Source: Bidens hawaiensis (taxonomy: Eukaryota > Streptophyta > Magnoliopsida > Asterales > Asteraceae). Taken from it: a stretch of 64,000 bases of DNA. Location: assembly GCA_021521415.1 (NCBI GenBank), contig JAIQDT010003875.1, positions 207,022 through 271,021 of the forward strand. Direction: 5' to 3'. The position numbers and the translations under genes are program-made. Of the stretch, positions 11,787-23,928 are shown piece after piece. Below the pieces are notes generated by a model. That model ran no database searches. It saw only the letters and a list, made by a program, of their open reading frames with translations, and had not been told where the DNA came from. Within the stretch, counting starts at the first letter, position 1; each line of letters opens with the position of its first letter.

Positions 11787-14700
11787 ATGGCTAACTATTA
11801 CGCTTTAGCATCTCAGAATATGATGATGCAACAAATGCTCTATCTAGATGCAGAAATCAGTTTACATTCCAAATGTCCTCGGCTTATAAAATTTAGCGAC
11901 TTCGCTAAATGGGAACCCAGAGTCAAAGCACATCTAGGATCCGTGCATCCTGATTGTTCTAGATGTCTTGATGATGTTTATACCCCTCCGATAATTGGTA
12001 ATGCAAGTACAAGTTATGAACCAAAGGCTTATTCAGCTATACTCAAGAAGAGAAAAAGGCATTAGAAATTGGGACCAAAACATACTCTACCTTAACTATG
12101 GTCTTACCTATTAATATTTTCCACCAGGTGGGAAATATTAAAATCTGTGCTTTTTTGTTTCAACACATCAAGATGAGAAGCATGGGTAATACACAAGAAA
12201 GTAAAAAGGTGATGCTAAAGTTTCAGTTTAAAAATTTGTGCGTGTTGACTGGAGAGACGGTTGAAGAGATGTTAACCAAGTTTAATCATTTGATTGCTAA
12301 AATAACAAATCAAAAGATGGAACCAACACAAACTGATCAAATTGATACTGTCAAGAATGCACTGCCGAATTCTTTTTCTACCTTTCTACTCGTGCTAAAA
12401 GAAAACAACTTTTTCAAAAGTGAAGATCCGACGGCAATGGATATCATGCAGAAAATCGAAGAGAGGGAGTATGACATAAGGTGTAAAAATCGTCAAATGA
12501 TAACTAAGATCCGACATTGTATGAAGGATCTCTACCATTAAGCAGAACAATAACACCAATCAATGTTTTTCTTTTTCAAACCTTTAAAAATATGCCATCT
12601 TCACATAATGAACAATTGCCAAATGTTTGTTTCATGGCATCTGGATCAAATACAAATTCTGGTGGGTCAAATACTTCATTTCTTAGTTCTGGTAATGCTT
12701 TAACACAACCATCGAATGTGAACAAGAAGGAGGCAGAACAACATTTTGCTTTTCTAAGTGGTTTTATGAGTTCGTATGAGAACTTGGTGAGTGGTAAAAT
12801 TGCAACGAGTGAGCTTACTGATGAAGACTGTGATCAAATCGATCCAGATGATTTGGAGCTTATGGGCTTGAAGTGGAATATAGCCATGATAGTCAGAAAA
12901 GTCAAGAGATTTATGCAGAGAACAGGAAAAGAGTTACCGACTCTAAACAAGATGTTGGATTTGACAAGTTGAAAGTGAGATGCTATAACTGTCAAGACTT
13001 AGATCACTTTGCCAAAGAGTGTGACAAGCCAAAGAAGGAATATACTGGACCCATAATCACGATAGAAGCTCGGGAAAGAAGTTTAGTGATTAAAGAAAAA
13101 GCTTATGGGGTGATTCTTCTAAGTCTGCTGGGTCACAAGCATTGCTCACGGCTGATGGAATTGATGGAATCAACGATTTTTGGGTAATGGTACCGATAAT
13201 TAAGCAAATCTTGCTTTTTTTGAATTTGTTGAGAATTTTCAAGTTGCTCGAGGGAAAGGATTAGCTACCGAGAGTGAATCAAAGACTGAATCTGATTCTG
13301 ATGTCTCAATCAACATGCAACCAAGTTCTTTTTCATGTATGGTCAAAATCGATGAGGTTAGTCCTATCTTTGTTTTAAGTATGTCTGAAAATTCATCAGA
13401 TGAATTAGTTAAGGTATATGAAAATGTTTCATTAATGATTGTGATGAATTAAAGTCAAAATTTGACTTAATTAATGCTCAAAACGAAATATTACTGAAAG
13501 AACTTGCTCTAGTTCAAGATAACTATAGGCAATCCTCAAACTTAGGCAAGAAATCAAAAGATAAAATTGAAGGATTGTCTAATAGTAATCATGATCTGAA
13601 AGCAGAATTTTCAGGTAAATTGATCATTGTTGACAAACAGTTTCAAGAAATTCTCAAATTGAGATCCAAAAATATTGAACTTGAAAATGAAATCCTAGAG
13701 TAAAAGAATAAGTTGGATAAATTTCGAAATTCATCTTTTCTTTTAAATGAAATAATTGAAGTTTTGGGAAAAAAAAGGATTGAAAACTGGTTTAGGATTT
13801 GTAGAGGTGCCTCCACCATTTATTAATGACTATTCAATCAATCCATTTTCTGGAAAAGAAGAAAATGTCATTAAAACTTCTAAAACTGAATCAGTCGTTA
13901 ATATGGAGAAACCAACACAAATTTCTCAAGAAAAACCAACTTATTCTTCATCAGCTGAAGGATCTCGTATTCAAAGAAACAAAGTGTTTGTCGAGAATGT
14001 TAAAAAGATTGTGATCGAGGATGAGTTTGAACCTCAAAATATACACAAGGAAATGAATATTCCACATTCTAATCACATTTTATGTGAACCTCATGAATTT
14101 GAGGAGGCAGTGTATGGTTCAAATGCATCTAAGACTAACAACTCAAAAATTAAACCCAAGAAATAAGAAAAGCCAACAATTTCTGATGAGGATTTAATGC
14201 GATTCATTAATCCTTCTTGTGGTAAGGTAAACACAGGTCGTGTGTTTAAGTTAAAAGGTGTAACAAATATTTTGAGCAAAAAGACATTCCTTTGAACTTG
14301 ATCAAGCCAGAACTGAACGAGAGTGTCTTTCAGAACGAAACTTCAAGTTTACATGATCTTGAATGGGCTTTTGCAAGATTAAATCGTTAAACACGCCAAT
14401 AACTAAACCAAGTTTGAAACAACATTTAAAAACTGTTAAACCTGTAACATTTGTTAGTATTACAGGAACTGACACTTTACAAAGTTTATATAATTGTTCG
14501 AATTTGGAATTTTATAAAAATTGAAAGGTTGTGACCTTTGACGATTTGAATGTTGTTAAAGTCTCTAGTAATTCTTGTCAATCCAATGTTACACAATTAT
14601 CTGTTAAACCACAACGTGTGTTCGTGGATATGAGAACCTGCTTTTTATGTGGCGAACATGGACATGTTGTAAGAAATTGTGGAGCATGGAAACTGAAGAA

Positions 14701-14965
14701 TGTTAATCCTGTTACCAAGGAACAACTCAAAAATATTTCTGTGGTTAAGAAGATTCTGAAGAGACCATTGTCTCAAGTTGATGAGACACACATAATGTTT
14801 CATAATGTGAACCCTCGAAAGGTGGTTCTTGTTACTGATAACATGGTTAAGTTAAAACCCAAAGTGTTTGTGCCTTCACAACCACTTTGCAAAAACTATT
14901 ACACAAATGTGATTAAAGATGCACATCTTAGACGAAAGTCAAAGAGACCCGTGACTTATTCATAA
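11787..14965 (+). pseudogene. gag: Element A gag (copia, SIRE-like), decayed
   Basis: Structural capsid/nucleocapsid protein that would package the element RNA. Pieces in order: N-terminus starting MANYYALASQ (11787-12065); a capsid region with MLTKFNHLIAKI (12098-12541); a Ser/Asn-rich piece with DEDCDQIDPDDLELMGL (12517-12972), close to DEDYDQIDSDDMEEMDL in element B; zinc knuckle CYNCQDLDHFAKEC at about 12985; a Lys/Glu/Leu-rich likely coiled coil (13440-13690); the motif GLGFVEVPPPF (13756-14166), shared with B as GIGFTEVPPPF; and a second zinc knuckle CFLCGEHGHVVRNC at about 14640. Two knuckles with a coiled coil between them fit the long gag of SIRE-type elements. Several frameshifts and stops make it non-functional. 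Confidence 0.8.
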
Positions 14966-15059
14966 GTGCATAAATCACAATTGGGGTCTAACGTGATTCA
15001 CTCTTCTGATGAAAAGAAAGAGGTGCCCATGACTGAGTCCTGGGCTGTCTTTTTGGTCT

Positions 15060-15371
15060 AAATGTGTTTCTTGAAATGTGCAGAATTTATTCAAGACTAT
15101 TTCGGGGGAAAACTGGATTATGGATAGTGGATGCTCTTGTCACATCACCGAAAATATTAACCTTTTAACCAGTGTGAAGAATATTCAAGGTGGTTATGTG
15201 GCTTTTGCGGGTAATTCAGGGGGCATGATAATCAAAGAGGGAGATGTGTCAAATGGTAGTATTACGTTTGAAAAAGTAAATTATTGTGACAAGGTAGATC
15301 ACAATTTGTTGAGTTTTCTCAAATTCGTGACAAAAGGTATACAACCGTGTATACCGATAAAGAGTGCATAA
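15060..15371 (+). pseudogene. Element A protease (decayed)
   Basis: Aspartic protease of the Pol polyprotein, which cuts Gag-Pol. The active-site region reads MDSGCSCHIT, the usual D-S-G form, followed by GGYVAFAGNSGG and LLSFLKFVTKG, where intact relatives have LLSVSQIC. The frame is open over 97 codons, then runs out of frame at the junction with the pre-integrase domain. Confidence 0.8.
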
Positions 15372-16340
15372 TACTCAAACCAGGATATGTTATTCCAGAA
15401 GACATGGTTGTTATGTGTTCTCCTAGGTCGAATGATATTTACATATTAACATGAGTACTAAAGTATCGACCTCAACTTCTGCTGTAACTTTCTTTATCTC
15501 TAAAGCAACTGAGAAAGACTCGATGATAAATGATTTAGGCGTATGGGCCATATTCATGTCAGAAAGATGACCATCTGATGACAAATGATTTAGTGGAGGT
15601 AGTTTCACTAAAGCATTTCAAGTTGACCGCTCACTGTGTTGCATGCAAAAAGGGCAAACATAAGAAGTTGCACCCGACAAAGTTATTTAATTCCATTGAT
15701 ACTCCGCTTGAATGAATTCATATGGATTTGTTTGGTCCTGTGAATCGTGTGAGTATTGCTGGAGACTTGTACTGTTTAGTCGTGACTGATAACTATTCGA
15801 GGTACTCGTGGGTGTTATCTGTGAGTTCTAAAGATCAGACACCGGTTCTTTGCAAAATTAATCACCAAGATCGAATCACTATTCAAACATAAAGTGAGAA
15901 ACATTTAAAGTGACAATGGTACGGAGTTCAAAAACACTATATTGGACTTTTTCTGTATTCTGAAAAGTATTCATCGAGAATATAGTGCTCCTTATGTACC
16001 ACAATAGAGCGGTGTTGTTGAACGAAAGAACCAAACATTGATTGAAGCAACAAGAACAATGCTAGCAGATTAAAAGTTTCTTGTTCAATTCTAGAATAAA
16101 GCTGTGAATACTGTTTGCAACACACTCAATCATGTTCTAACGGTTAAGCAGCTACAAAAGACAAGTTATGAGCTTCTCAAAAATCGAAAACCTAATTTAA
16201 AGTTCCTTGAACCTTTCGGATATCCTTGCACAATGTTAAAACATGATGCGGGAAAATTCGATGAGATGACTATTGAAGGTTATTTTCTGGGCTATACGTC
16301 GCCTAAGAAACGTGTCTTTAATTTCTTTCGAGTTGTGTAG
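15372..16340 (+). pseudogene. Element A integrase (decayed)
   Basis: Pre-integrase and integrase that would insert the cDNA. Seen in pieces: the DKEC-I-LKPGYVIPED stretch at 15360, HCVACKKGKHKK near 15635, IHMDLFGPVN near 15715 and TDNYSRYSWV near 15790, then a frameshifted core. The C-terminal part (16104-16340) is open: TLNHVLTVKQLQKTSYELL and EGYFLGYTSPKKRVFN. Multiple frameshifts lie between 15450 and 16100. The closest relative in the window is element C. Confidence 0.8.
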
Positions 16341-16529
16341 AAGATTGGACCATGTCGATTGTCAAAGCTACACTACACCTCCTGCTGGCAAGGGTCCTGA
16401 TTAGATGTTTGATTATGAGGGATTATTTAATTTCTTTACTTCCTCAATTGAAGAACCAAATGAAGACTTGGTGCGTGCTTATTTGAAAGATCAAATGTTT
16501 CCACGCCAAGATCTTATAATTATGATAAT

Positions 16530-18387
16530 ATGACTGACCTTGATCATCCTGAAACATTTGATGCTGTCTCTGTTTCTTCGGATGATGGTCCTTTTGTAGA
16601 TTCTTCTTCTGCTCCATTCCTTGAGAATCCTGAAGTTACTGAGGTAACTGCTGCTAAAGAGAATCTAACTATTTTAAGTGATCATGTTGTTGTTCCTGAA
16701 CATCCGACACTTTGGATTCGTATGCATCATCCTCAGAACAACATCATTGGTGATCCTGATGTAGTTGTTGGTACACGACATCAGATTACTAATGCAAATG
16801 ATGATAACATTTTATGTGTGTATGCTGATATGCATTCATCTGGAGTCATGAGCATCGCACGATACACTTGATTTTTATCTCAAATGGAGCCGACAAGTGT
16901 CCGTATGGTACTTGAAGATTCTTCGTGGGTTGAGGCAATGCAAGAAGAATTGCAACAGTTTATTCGACTGGGTGTATGGGATCTCAATGTTATACATGAT
17001 CGGATTAATAAGCCTATTCCGATTAAATGGGTCTTTAAATGTAAGAAGGATGACCGTGGGGTCATAGTGAGAAATAAAGCGCGTTTAGTCATGCATGGGT
17101 TTCATCAGCAAGAAGGCATAGATTACACTGAAGTGTGTGTTCCTGTTGCAAGACCAGAAGCCATAGGTATATTATTGGCCTGTTTATGCAGCCTTCAAGA
17201 ACATTAAAGTATATCAGATTGACGTTAAGAGTGCGTTTCTTAACGGGGAACTTCATGAAGAGGTGTTCGTGAAACATTCTCCTAGTTTCCAAGATCCTGA
17301 CTATCCAGACCATGTTTACCAATTAAGCAAGGCTTTATATGGTTTACACCAAGCCCCGAGAGCTTGGTACGACACACTTGCTGACCATCTTACGGATAGT
17401 GGTTTCAACCGAGGGACTGTGGATTGTACCCCATTTTACAAGACTGTTGGAGAAGATTTGCTCCTTGTCCAGATTTATGTCGATCACATCATATTTGGCT
17501 CAACAAACGACAAGTTATGTAAGGACTTCGAAAAGTCGGCGCATACAAAATTTAAGATAAGCTCTATGGGGGGGAGATGAATTCCTTCTTAGGGTTGCAG
17601 GTTCAATAGTCTGAAGCTGGAATTTTCATTCATCAGACGAAGTACGTGAACAATGTCTTGAGCCGATTCATAAATTCCAAAAAAGTCCCTTCCACTCCTC
17701 TTCCCGTGGGTCACAATTTGTCACCGGGTGAATTGGAAGATACCGTTGATCAGACCCTTTATCGAGCTATGATAGGTTATTTAATGTACTTAACTGCTTC
17801 GCGTCCTGATATAATGTTTGTTGTTTGCTTGTGTGCCATGTATCAAGCGAGTCCCTGAGTGACTCATCTGGCGGCGATGAAGCGTATTTTTCACTACCTG
17901 AGCGGTAATCCTAACATTGGGTTATGGTATCCCAAGGATGATAGTTTCGATCTTACTACTTTTTCTTATTCGGATTACAGAGGATGCAAGAATAACTTCA
18001 AGTCTACAACAGCGGGTTGTCAATTTTTAGGAAGCCGCCTTGTTTCCTGACAGTGTAAGAAGCGACAATGTGGCAGCCTCGAGTTGCTGTTCACAGGTTT
18101 TATGGATCCAGCAATACTTGCAGGATTACGGTTTGAAATTTCTTACTACTCTCATTTTTATTGATAACTCAACTGCTATTGGTATCACGAAGAAACCCGT
18201 GCACCAATCTAAAACGAAAAATATTGATATTTGTTATTATTTTATTCGTAACTGCTTTGAAAATAAGTTAATTAACATAGAGAAGGTGCACATGGATTAT
18301 CAGAAGACAGATCTTTTCACCAAAGCATTTGATAAAATAAGATTTAAATTTTTTGCTTGGTTTAAATGGTTTAAAATCTCTTGCTGA
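16530..18387 (+). pseudogene. Element A reverse transcriptase-RNase H (decayed)
   Basis: Copies the element RNA into DNA. A variable linker (16530-16871) leads into RT: SSWVEAMQEELQQF and IKWVFKCKKD (16884-17207), then [13 protein letters not shown] across a frameshift near 17210, LSKALYGLHQAPRAWY and the catalytic box read as YVDH rather than YVDD (17263-17580). RNase H follows: MYLTASRPDIMF (17646-17858), SYSDYRGCK (17859-18050) and the C-terminal ADLFTKAFD-like DLFTKAFDKIRF (18040-18387). Frameshifts separate all pieces, and one catalytic Asp of RT is lost. Confidence 0.85.
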
Positions 18388-18639
18388 TATCTCTAAGCTC
18401 GGATAATCATTTTTTCTTTTGTTTGTACAGTTTTTGTTTAGATTGTCTTTCTTTAATATTTTGGTTTTGGGGGAGAAAAAGGGAAAATACAAAAATATTG
18501 TGCTTACAGTATGTACAGATAAAATCCAAAAACATTTAGATATTACAAAATTCAAAAAACATTAAAAATTGTGCTCCTCAAAAATGAGTTTTAAAGCAAA
18601 AAAAAAAAAAAAAAAATATGACAGTACACTGGTCATTTT
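18388..18639 (+). other. Element A post-pol non-coding region, left part
   Basis: Non-coding sequence after RNase H, with a purine tract (about 18463-18482), ACAAAAATATT words also found after pol of element C, and an A-run at 18597-18616. It continues at 30808 on the far side of element B. It lacks the 147 bp module present in B and C. Confidence 0.7.
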
Positions 18640-19044
18640 TGTAGGTTCCCAGACGGATCTACACAGGAGTATCTCGTAGCACGAGGGTGCGGAATCCCCT
18701 ACGTATACGATACGAGTGTTTACACGAGAGACACGTAAATAACACGTAACACGTAAGAACAAATGATTACTTGCTATTTGATGTAAAGACCCAAAACACC
18801 AAACAAGTATTGCTATAGCATACAAACCAGATCTGCCCAAAAAGTCATGCAATGTAAATGGCGAAGGTTAGGTTATATAATACGACAACTTCGCCTAATG
18901 CCCTTGGCGAAGTTGTCGCTAACTTCGCCACACCACAAGTTCGCCAAAAACCAATAACTAAACTAACACGTTCATCGAAACATAAGAGACAATGTAACGA
19001 TTAAAGACACAATACAAATGAACTACTGGCATCATGCACCAACG
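18640..19044 (-). repeat. 3' LTR of element B
   Basis: Matches 30395-30807 along its length. The last base next to the PPT is changed (CAACG on + instead of CAACA). It contains the GCGAAGTTA-type word cluster at about 18855-18945. Confidence 0.93.
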
Positions 19045-19054
19045 GACCCCCCTT
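19045..19054 (-). other. Polypurine tract of element B
   Basis: On the element strand it reads AAGGGGGGTC directly before the 3' LTR, the usual plus-strand primer site. Confidence 0.75.
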
Positions 19055-19142
19055 GGCAGTAGCTTCATTTCTCTTACACCTTCGCCGTGTCTTGTAATCC
19101 AAAAAGGCTGTATCTTCCGTCTTCAAGCATGAACACCTTGTC

Positions 19143-22059
19143 TCACACAAACTGAGACCACCCTTTGATATTTCTTCGCTTCATCTTTCCAGCGGGAATA
19201 TGAAAGATCTTCTTTTCATTGAGTACCTGTAAATCAGTTTGAGACAAGTTAACCAAGTGCATAGGATCATACACCCTTAAGATCTCTAGTTCATCTTGAT
19301 CTTCCATCACAGCTTCGGCAGTCTGGCAATCAACATACCACCATTTCAGATCCTTCAACACATCTTGAGGCATGATCTTCATTGGAACCTCTTTCAAACA
19401 TCGAATCGGTTTGTACTTCATCACCATCCAGGGCTTGCCATCATCCCGCATTCCCTGTTCTTTATCTTCAATCAACTTCCCATTTTGAGGCTTCAACAAC
19501 TCAAACTTTTTCTCTTTAACAACTTCTTTCCACACTATTTTACCAACCAACTAGCAAAATTATCCCCACTTCTATTAATCAACCTTAAACTACCCAAATC
19601 CTTCACCTCACACTCAGGCAACGTATTGAACGATTTCAACCTCTTAGAAAAGTACTGAATCCCATCATACCTTTTGATCACAAACAACTTGAGTTGATCA
19701 TCATAAATCCAACAAAGAATTCCCTTCTTCGATTCAGCATAACCTATGATATTATAACTCCTTTTGAACATCATCGGTACCACTGGCTTCTTTGTATTGA
19801 TAAACTAATGAGCACATCCTTCTTTCCACCTTGGCTGCTCCTCCCACTCAGAATCACCCGACACATTATCATCTTGACCCAAACGTTCTTGACCAGCACT
19901 AGGAATATCATGTTCAACACTATCATCAGGTATCTCACCTTCCTCTAAGCCACTGTCAATCTCAATCTGTTCACCAAGTTTTTCAATTTCACTAAAAGAT
20001 TACACATATTCACCCATATCGTCCTCATCGTCTACCACAACAGTCTCACCACCTGCACTACCCGATGGAGCAGTAGACTCCCTTGAGATGTGGAAGCCCC
20101 AAGAGTTTGTTCAGTTCTTGGCAGCTCACCACCTGCATCTTTCGATGCATTGGGATCATTGTCTTTGTCCTGTCTTCTCTTTGTTCTCAACTCATCACCT
20201 TTGCAACTAGACTCCCCCTGAGATGCTAAGAACTATTTCAAGGTATCAAAAAGCTTACCATGTTCAACAAGAAGTGCGGTCTGAAGTTGATTCTCAGCCA
20301 CCAGACGTTGGATAGCCTGAGTTTGAACAACATTCACCCTTGACTGCTCAGCAACAACCCTTTCAAGAGCTACAATCCACTCAGATTCTGACAAGGTAGT
20401 GTCAAATTCAAAATTCATGTGAGAAGTATCCTGAGTATAAGGTGGTGGAATGCCCAAGCTTATTGGAATAGCAGATGTAGACGGTGTAGTAACTGTAGGT
20501 GAAACAGAGATAGATAACCCAGCAGTAGCCACCAGTGTGGACTCAACAAACATAGCAACAACCTACGTTGGAGTAACAGAAGGAGGTGGTAAAGAAACAA
20601 TCTCTGGTGTAGACACCTATACCGTAGAGGGTACAATAGACGGTGCTAACAAAGCCACCAACGGAGCACTAGATATCACTAGTAATGGATCATATGAAGA
20701 TGGAGACAGTGTAGACATACCAGAAAACTGTGGAGTGGCAAAATGAACAACACTCGAGCTTTCACCAGCTCTAGCCTTTTTTGATCTACGGACTAAGGCA
20801 TACATCTCCTCCTCATAATCTGACTCACTATCATCCGAATTTTTCTTTCGTTTTACTTGGATCCTTTCTTGTGCAGCCAGAACTCTCTAAGCTTCAACAG
20901 CTTCATCAGTGGAAGAATCAGATAATGTTTCCTCAGAATCCTCCACTGAGGCAATAGATGGACCCGTAGATGTATCAACCGGAGAAGCATGCACACCAGA
21001 AACATCAACTACTGAGGCTTGAACTTCAGCAGGATCAACCGTATCCATATCAAAGAAACCTTTCCCTCCAAAGGCAACCTAAAGATCAACCTGTTCGGCC
21101 GGAGCTGCGACTGGGTCAACAATAGGAACTTCTTGAACCACCTGTGGTGGTTGAATCACAGGAGGTGGTTGAAGAATATCAACTTGTGGCGGAACAGGAT
21201 CACTAAAACCATCATCCGGTGGAGCAACATAAGCATGGTTGACAAGATACCCAAACAAAGCAGTGTGCCTCAGACGAAGTTCAGCCTTGCTTCGTGCACT
21301 AGATGTCCTACACTGTGCAAAAATTCTCTTGTTTATACTTTCCACATAAGAGATAGGGCGACGTTATGGCAGATTGGGGGTGACATGATTAAGAATCATC
21401 TGTAAAAATCTGGGATACATTAAGAAAAGTTCCCGTGCCACAGCTCGTCTCTGACGATCAATCTCATAGAACACCATTTGACTGAAGCTATACGGTTTAT
21501 TATAAGTCAATGCGGTCATCGCAGAGTGCATCGTCGCACCCATGCCATCGGATCCAGCATTGCGACCAGACAAGCACACAATCAACACGTGCATTAAGAA
21601 ACGCCACTGGTCTAAAAGAAATCCCTTTCTACATTGTGAATCTTCCAACGGACCTGAGTATCCCACATGAAGAAAAGCTCCGTTTCTGAAAGTAGCTGAA
21701 TACTTAGTAGGATCCTGAGTGGTTTCAACTCCGAACTGTAGAGCTTCCCGAATTTGATTAGTTAAGAACTGTATCACTTGTTCATTGACTATAGCACGCA
21801 TGACCGGAGGTTCCACTCGACAATCATACTCAACCGTTCTCCAAAAGTCTTCAATATTTGGTAGAGATATCGGCAGAGTAGTAGTGATAGCATGAAAGAT
21901 ACGTGAACGTATGAGAAACGAGATGATCCCAGCAAAATCCTCAACTTCACGACTATTCGGATCTAAAGTAATGTACATATTGTGACCCGGAAAGAACTGT
22001 CTCTTATCACAGTCTCCTTTGTCACCACCAGTGCCACCAGCACCTGCCACCGCAGCCAT
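19143..22059 (-). pseudogene. Element B ORF3, extra protein in the env-like position
   Basis: About 970 codons from ATG at 22059, in the place where some copia elements carry an envelope-like gene. Function unknown. Parts: N-terminal domain (about residues 30-230) with FLIRSRIFHAI, EDFWRTVEYD, FLMHVLIVCLSGRNAG and LFLMYPRFLQMILN; a Pro-rich segment; a basic/acidic segment with KRKK and RRSKKAR (possible nuclear signal); a likely coiled coil near 20240-20400; an acidic stretch; and a C-terminal domain with GILCWIYDDQLKLFVIKRYD and LRVYDPMHLVNLSQTD. No signal peptide or membrane span is visible. One frame runs from 22059 to about 20100, with six stops at 21364, 21079, 20887, 20617, 20563 and 20233, all TAG/TAA fitting CAG/CAA. 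Frameshifts occur near 20090 and 19540. From memory, composite databases hold many such proteins, some labelled synaptobrevin/longin-like. Confidence 0.8.
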
Positions 22060-22061
22060 TC

Positions 22062-22470
22062 CTGCAAAGCAAACGAGTTAAGTTAGACGAATGTTTAAAC
22101 ATATTGAAACTTTGCTTGGTATGTAGGTAACGAAGTTAGAGTATCAGCGAAGTTGGGGCCAAAAGAAGTTATGCAGCGAAGTTATCGCATAAGCGAAGTT
22201 GGGGATAACTTCGCTGTGGATTAACTTCGCTGCATAAAGAGTGCCGAACACCAGATCCTTTCAGTAGCAAATGAGAACAATCAGAGACGGAAAACTGGTT
22301 CAAGTATGTCCGATTAAGACATCAGATGTTCGGATATCACCAATACATTAAAGAACCGATGATTATAATCGACTTTTAGGGTTAATCAAGAAAACCGATC
22401 AAAATCCTACATTATGTAACCAATTAACAAATGAAACTTGTAAATTATGAATCAATAGATGCCACTAAAC
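22062..22470 (-). other. Predicted leader intron before ORF3 of B
   Basis: On the element strand the acceptor is TTTGCTTTGCAG at 22063-22062, with the start codon two bases later (CAG/GA-ATG-GC). CTAAC and TTAAC branch-like words precede it. A possible donor is ATAAG/GTTTAG at 22471/22470, giving 409 nt. The acceptor is strong; the donor was chosen by analogy with A and C and is less sure. Confidence 0.5.
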
Positions 22471-22650
22471 CTTATTAGTAGACGAAACTCAGATTACAAG
22501 AAGGTTGATTCAGAGGATAAGTTCGCCGAGGGTTTAAGAGCATATGATTTGACCATAGTTGACCTATGTCTGCCTTTTATTCTTTTGAGAAAAAGACAGG
22601 GGCAAAGTTACAATAACTTCGCCTGGTTTATAACTTCGCCACAGAGAAGT
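22125..22650 (-). repeat. GCGAAGTTA word clusters flanking the ORF3 leader donor in B
   Basis: AGCGAAGTT, GCGAAGTTA and their complements occur at least seven times in 22125-22235 (inside the predicted intron), and again as TAACTTCGCC, AAGTTCGCC and GGCAAAGTTA at 22515-22650 (upstream of the donor). The same words recur in both LTRs and before gag. Confidence 0.8.
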
Positions 22651-22659
22651 TAGTTTTAG

Positions 22660-23928
22660 AAAAAGATCAAAACGAGTAACCAAATATCCTATTTTATACA
22701 CATTTAGGACAATCGTATAAAATAATATAAAATAAACATAAGTAGGATAACATAGACAGGATCAAATTTCAGTCTGCAAAGAATCCAGCTAGTTTAAGAA
22801 AAGATCCGAACATGGAATCATACTGATTAAGAGGCTGTCACAAGGATTCATGTTCAGCGTTATGATGACATAGAGAAACAGGTTGCTGGCAGGTATGAGA
22901 CTTAGCATGGTTTTCATTGCTTCTGTGATACGGATTAGGTTCAATTAGGCTCAAAATTTAGATGGACATCACTTAAGGAACTGTGATGCCTCCTATCTAT
23001 TCTCAAGGCGTATTTGGCTTTCCCCAGATCACCCCGATTTGACTTCGACCCGTAGTGTCTGATCAAACATTATACATGAGTCGGATTTACAATCCTTTAA
23101 CTTAGCTTTCACAAGACTCAGTTGATGCCATATCCATGTTGTTTTTGACTTTATGAATTTCAAAGGCAATAAGACCTAATAGTCACAACTTTTTTTTTAA
23201 AAGAACCATAACGAACACTTGCAAGTCCCGAATATGGATCACTGCAGAAAAATAACACAATATTGGCGGGGATCAAGACACTAACGGGCTCGTGTATGAC
23301 TGGGTAATCACTTTTCTGCCTATCATTCGGAGAGATATATGTGGAGACATGCACATGTCAAAATGACTCTCCACAGTAAATGGAGAAGATTTAATTTGTA
23401 TCACATTAACTTTTACGCACCATGGAAAGCTACCGTACCGAACAATGACTGTTCTAAAGTCTTTTAAGCCTATTAACTTCACCCGTTAGGCGCACAAAAT
23501 CAGTTTATCTATAATTTTCCAAAGGTTGGATCAAAATTTCAATTTAACACCAATTTTTGATGCTTCAAGAGAAGCTATAGACTGAAAAAGTATATCATTT
23601 CCCAAAAAAAAAAATTATATTCAGACGCCCCAATAATTTCTTAAGTCTTTGGGTAAATGGCTATCCTAAAAATCCAGTGGATTAGCAGGACCAACCACAT
23701 ATGAATATGTGTCCCTCCGACTGAGTATAACCGACATAATTTTCAGCGAAGGAAGAAAAAACTCATCATAAACCGCCCCAGTTGCCTTCAGTTATTAGGT
23801 TAATGGCTATCCTTTGAGTCTACAAGTAGACGTAAGGACCAAACATATTCAAGAACATGTCCTTCAAACTTAAGCTACCGGCATAATTCTCAGCGATAGT
23901 GATGTTTTTTTAATAAATATAAACAATG
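22660..23928 (-). other. Element B post-pol non-coding region
   Basis: No ORF. It contains a tandem 148 bp module (23626-23905). It also has blocks shared with the same region of C: GTGTATGACTGGGTAAT near 23295, TTTGTATCACATTAAC near 23395 and AAAGTCTTTTAAGCCTATTA near 23455. Conservation between elements with unrelated LTRs suggests a functional RNA or DNA segment. Confidence 0.6.
23626..23905 (-). repeat. Tandem 148 bp post-pol module, element B
   Basis: Two units starting CGCCCCA at 23626 and CGCCCCA at 23774. Each then has GGNTAATGGCTATCC-like text, AAGTAGAC or a variant, AGGACCAA-CATAT, GTCC, and a GGCATAATTCTCAGCGA-like end. The same pair, with unit 147 bp, lies after pol in element C. 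Confidence 0.75.

Noticed and set aside
18463..18482. Purine tract after pol of A taken as PPT with a 3' LTR
   Set aside because: No LTR start follows; the sequence runs on into post-pol DNA shared with C, beyond element B.
18597..18616. A-run taken as a poly(A) tail of a LINE or processed pseudogene
   Set aside because: No LINE or gene sequence precedes it and no matching TSD; it lies within post-pol DNA of A.
20450..20746. 98-codon + strand ORF
   Set aside because: Antisense shadow of the Pro/Ser/Thr-rich linker of ORF3 in element B.
21364..22059. Label 'synaptobrevin/longin-like' for the ORF3 N-terminal domain
   Set aside because: I recall this label from automatic annotation of similar proteins, but no longin or SNARE motif can be seen in the residues, so I did not adopt it.
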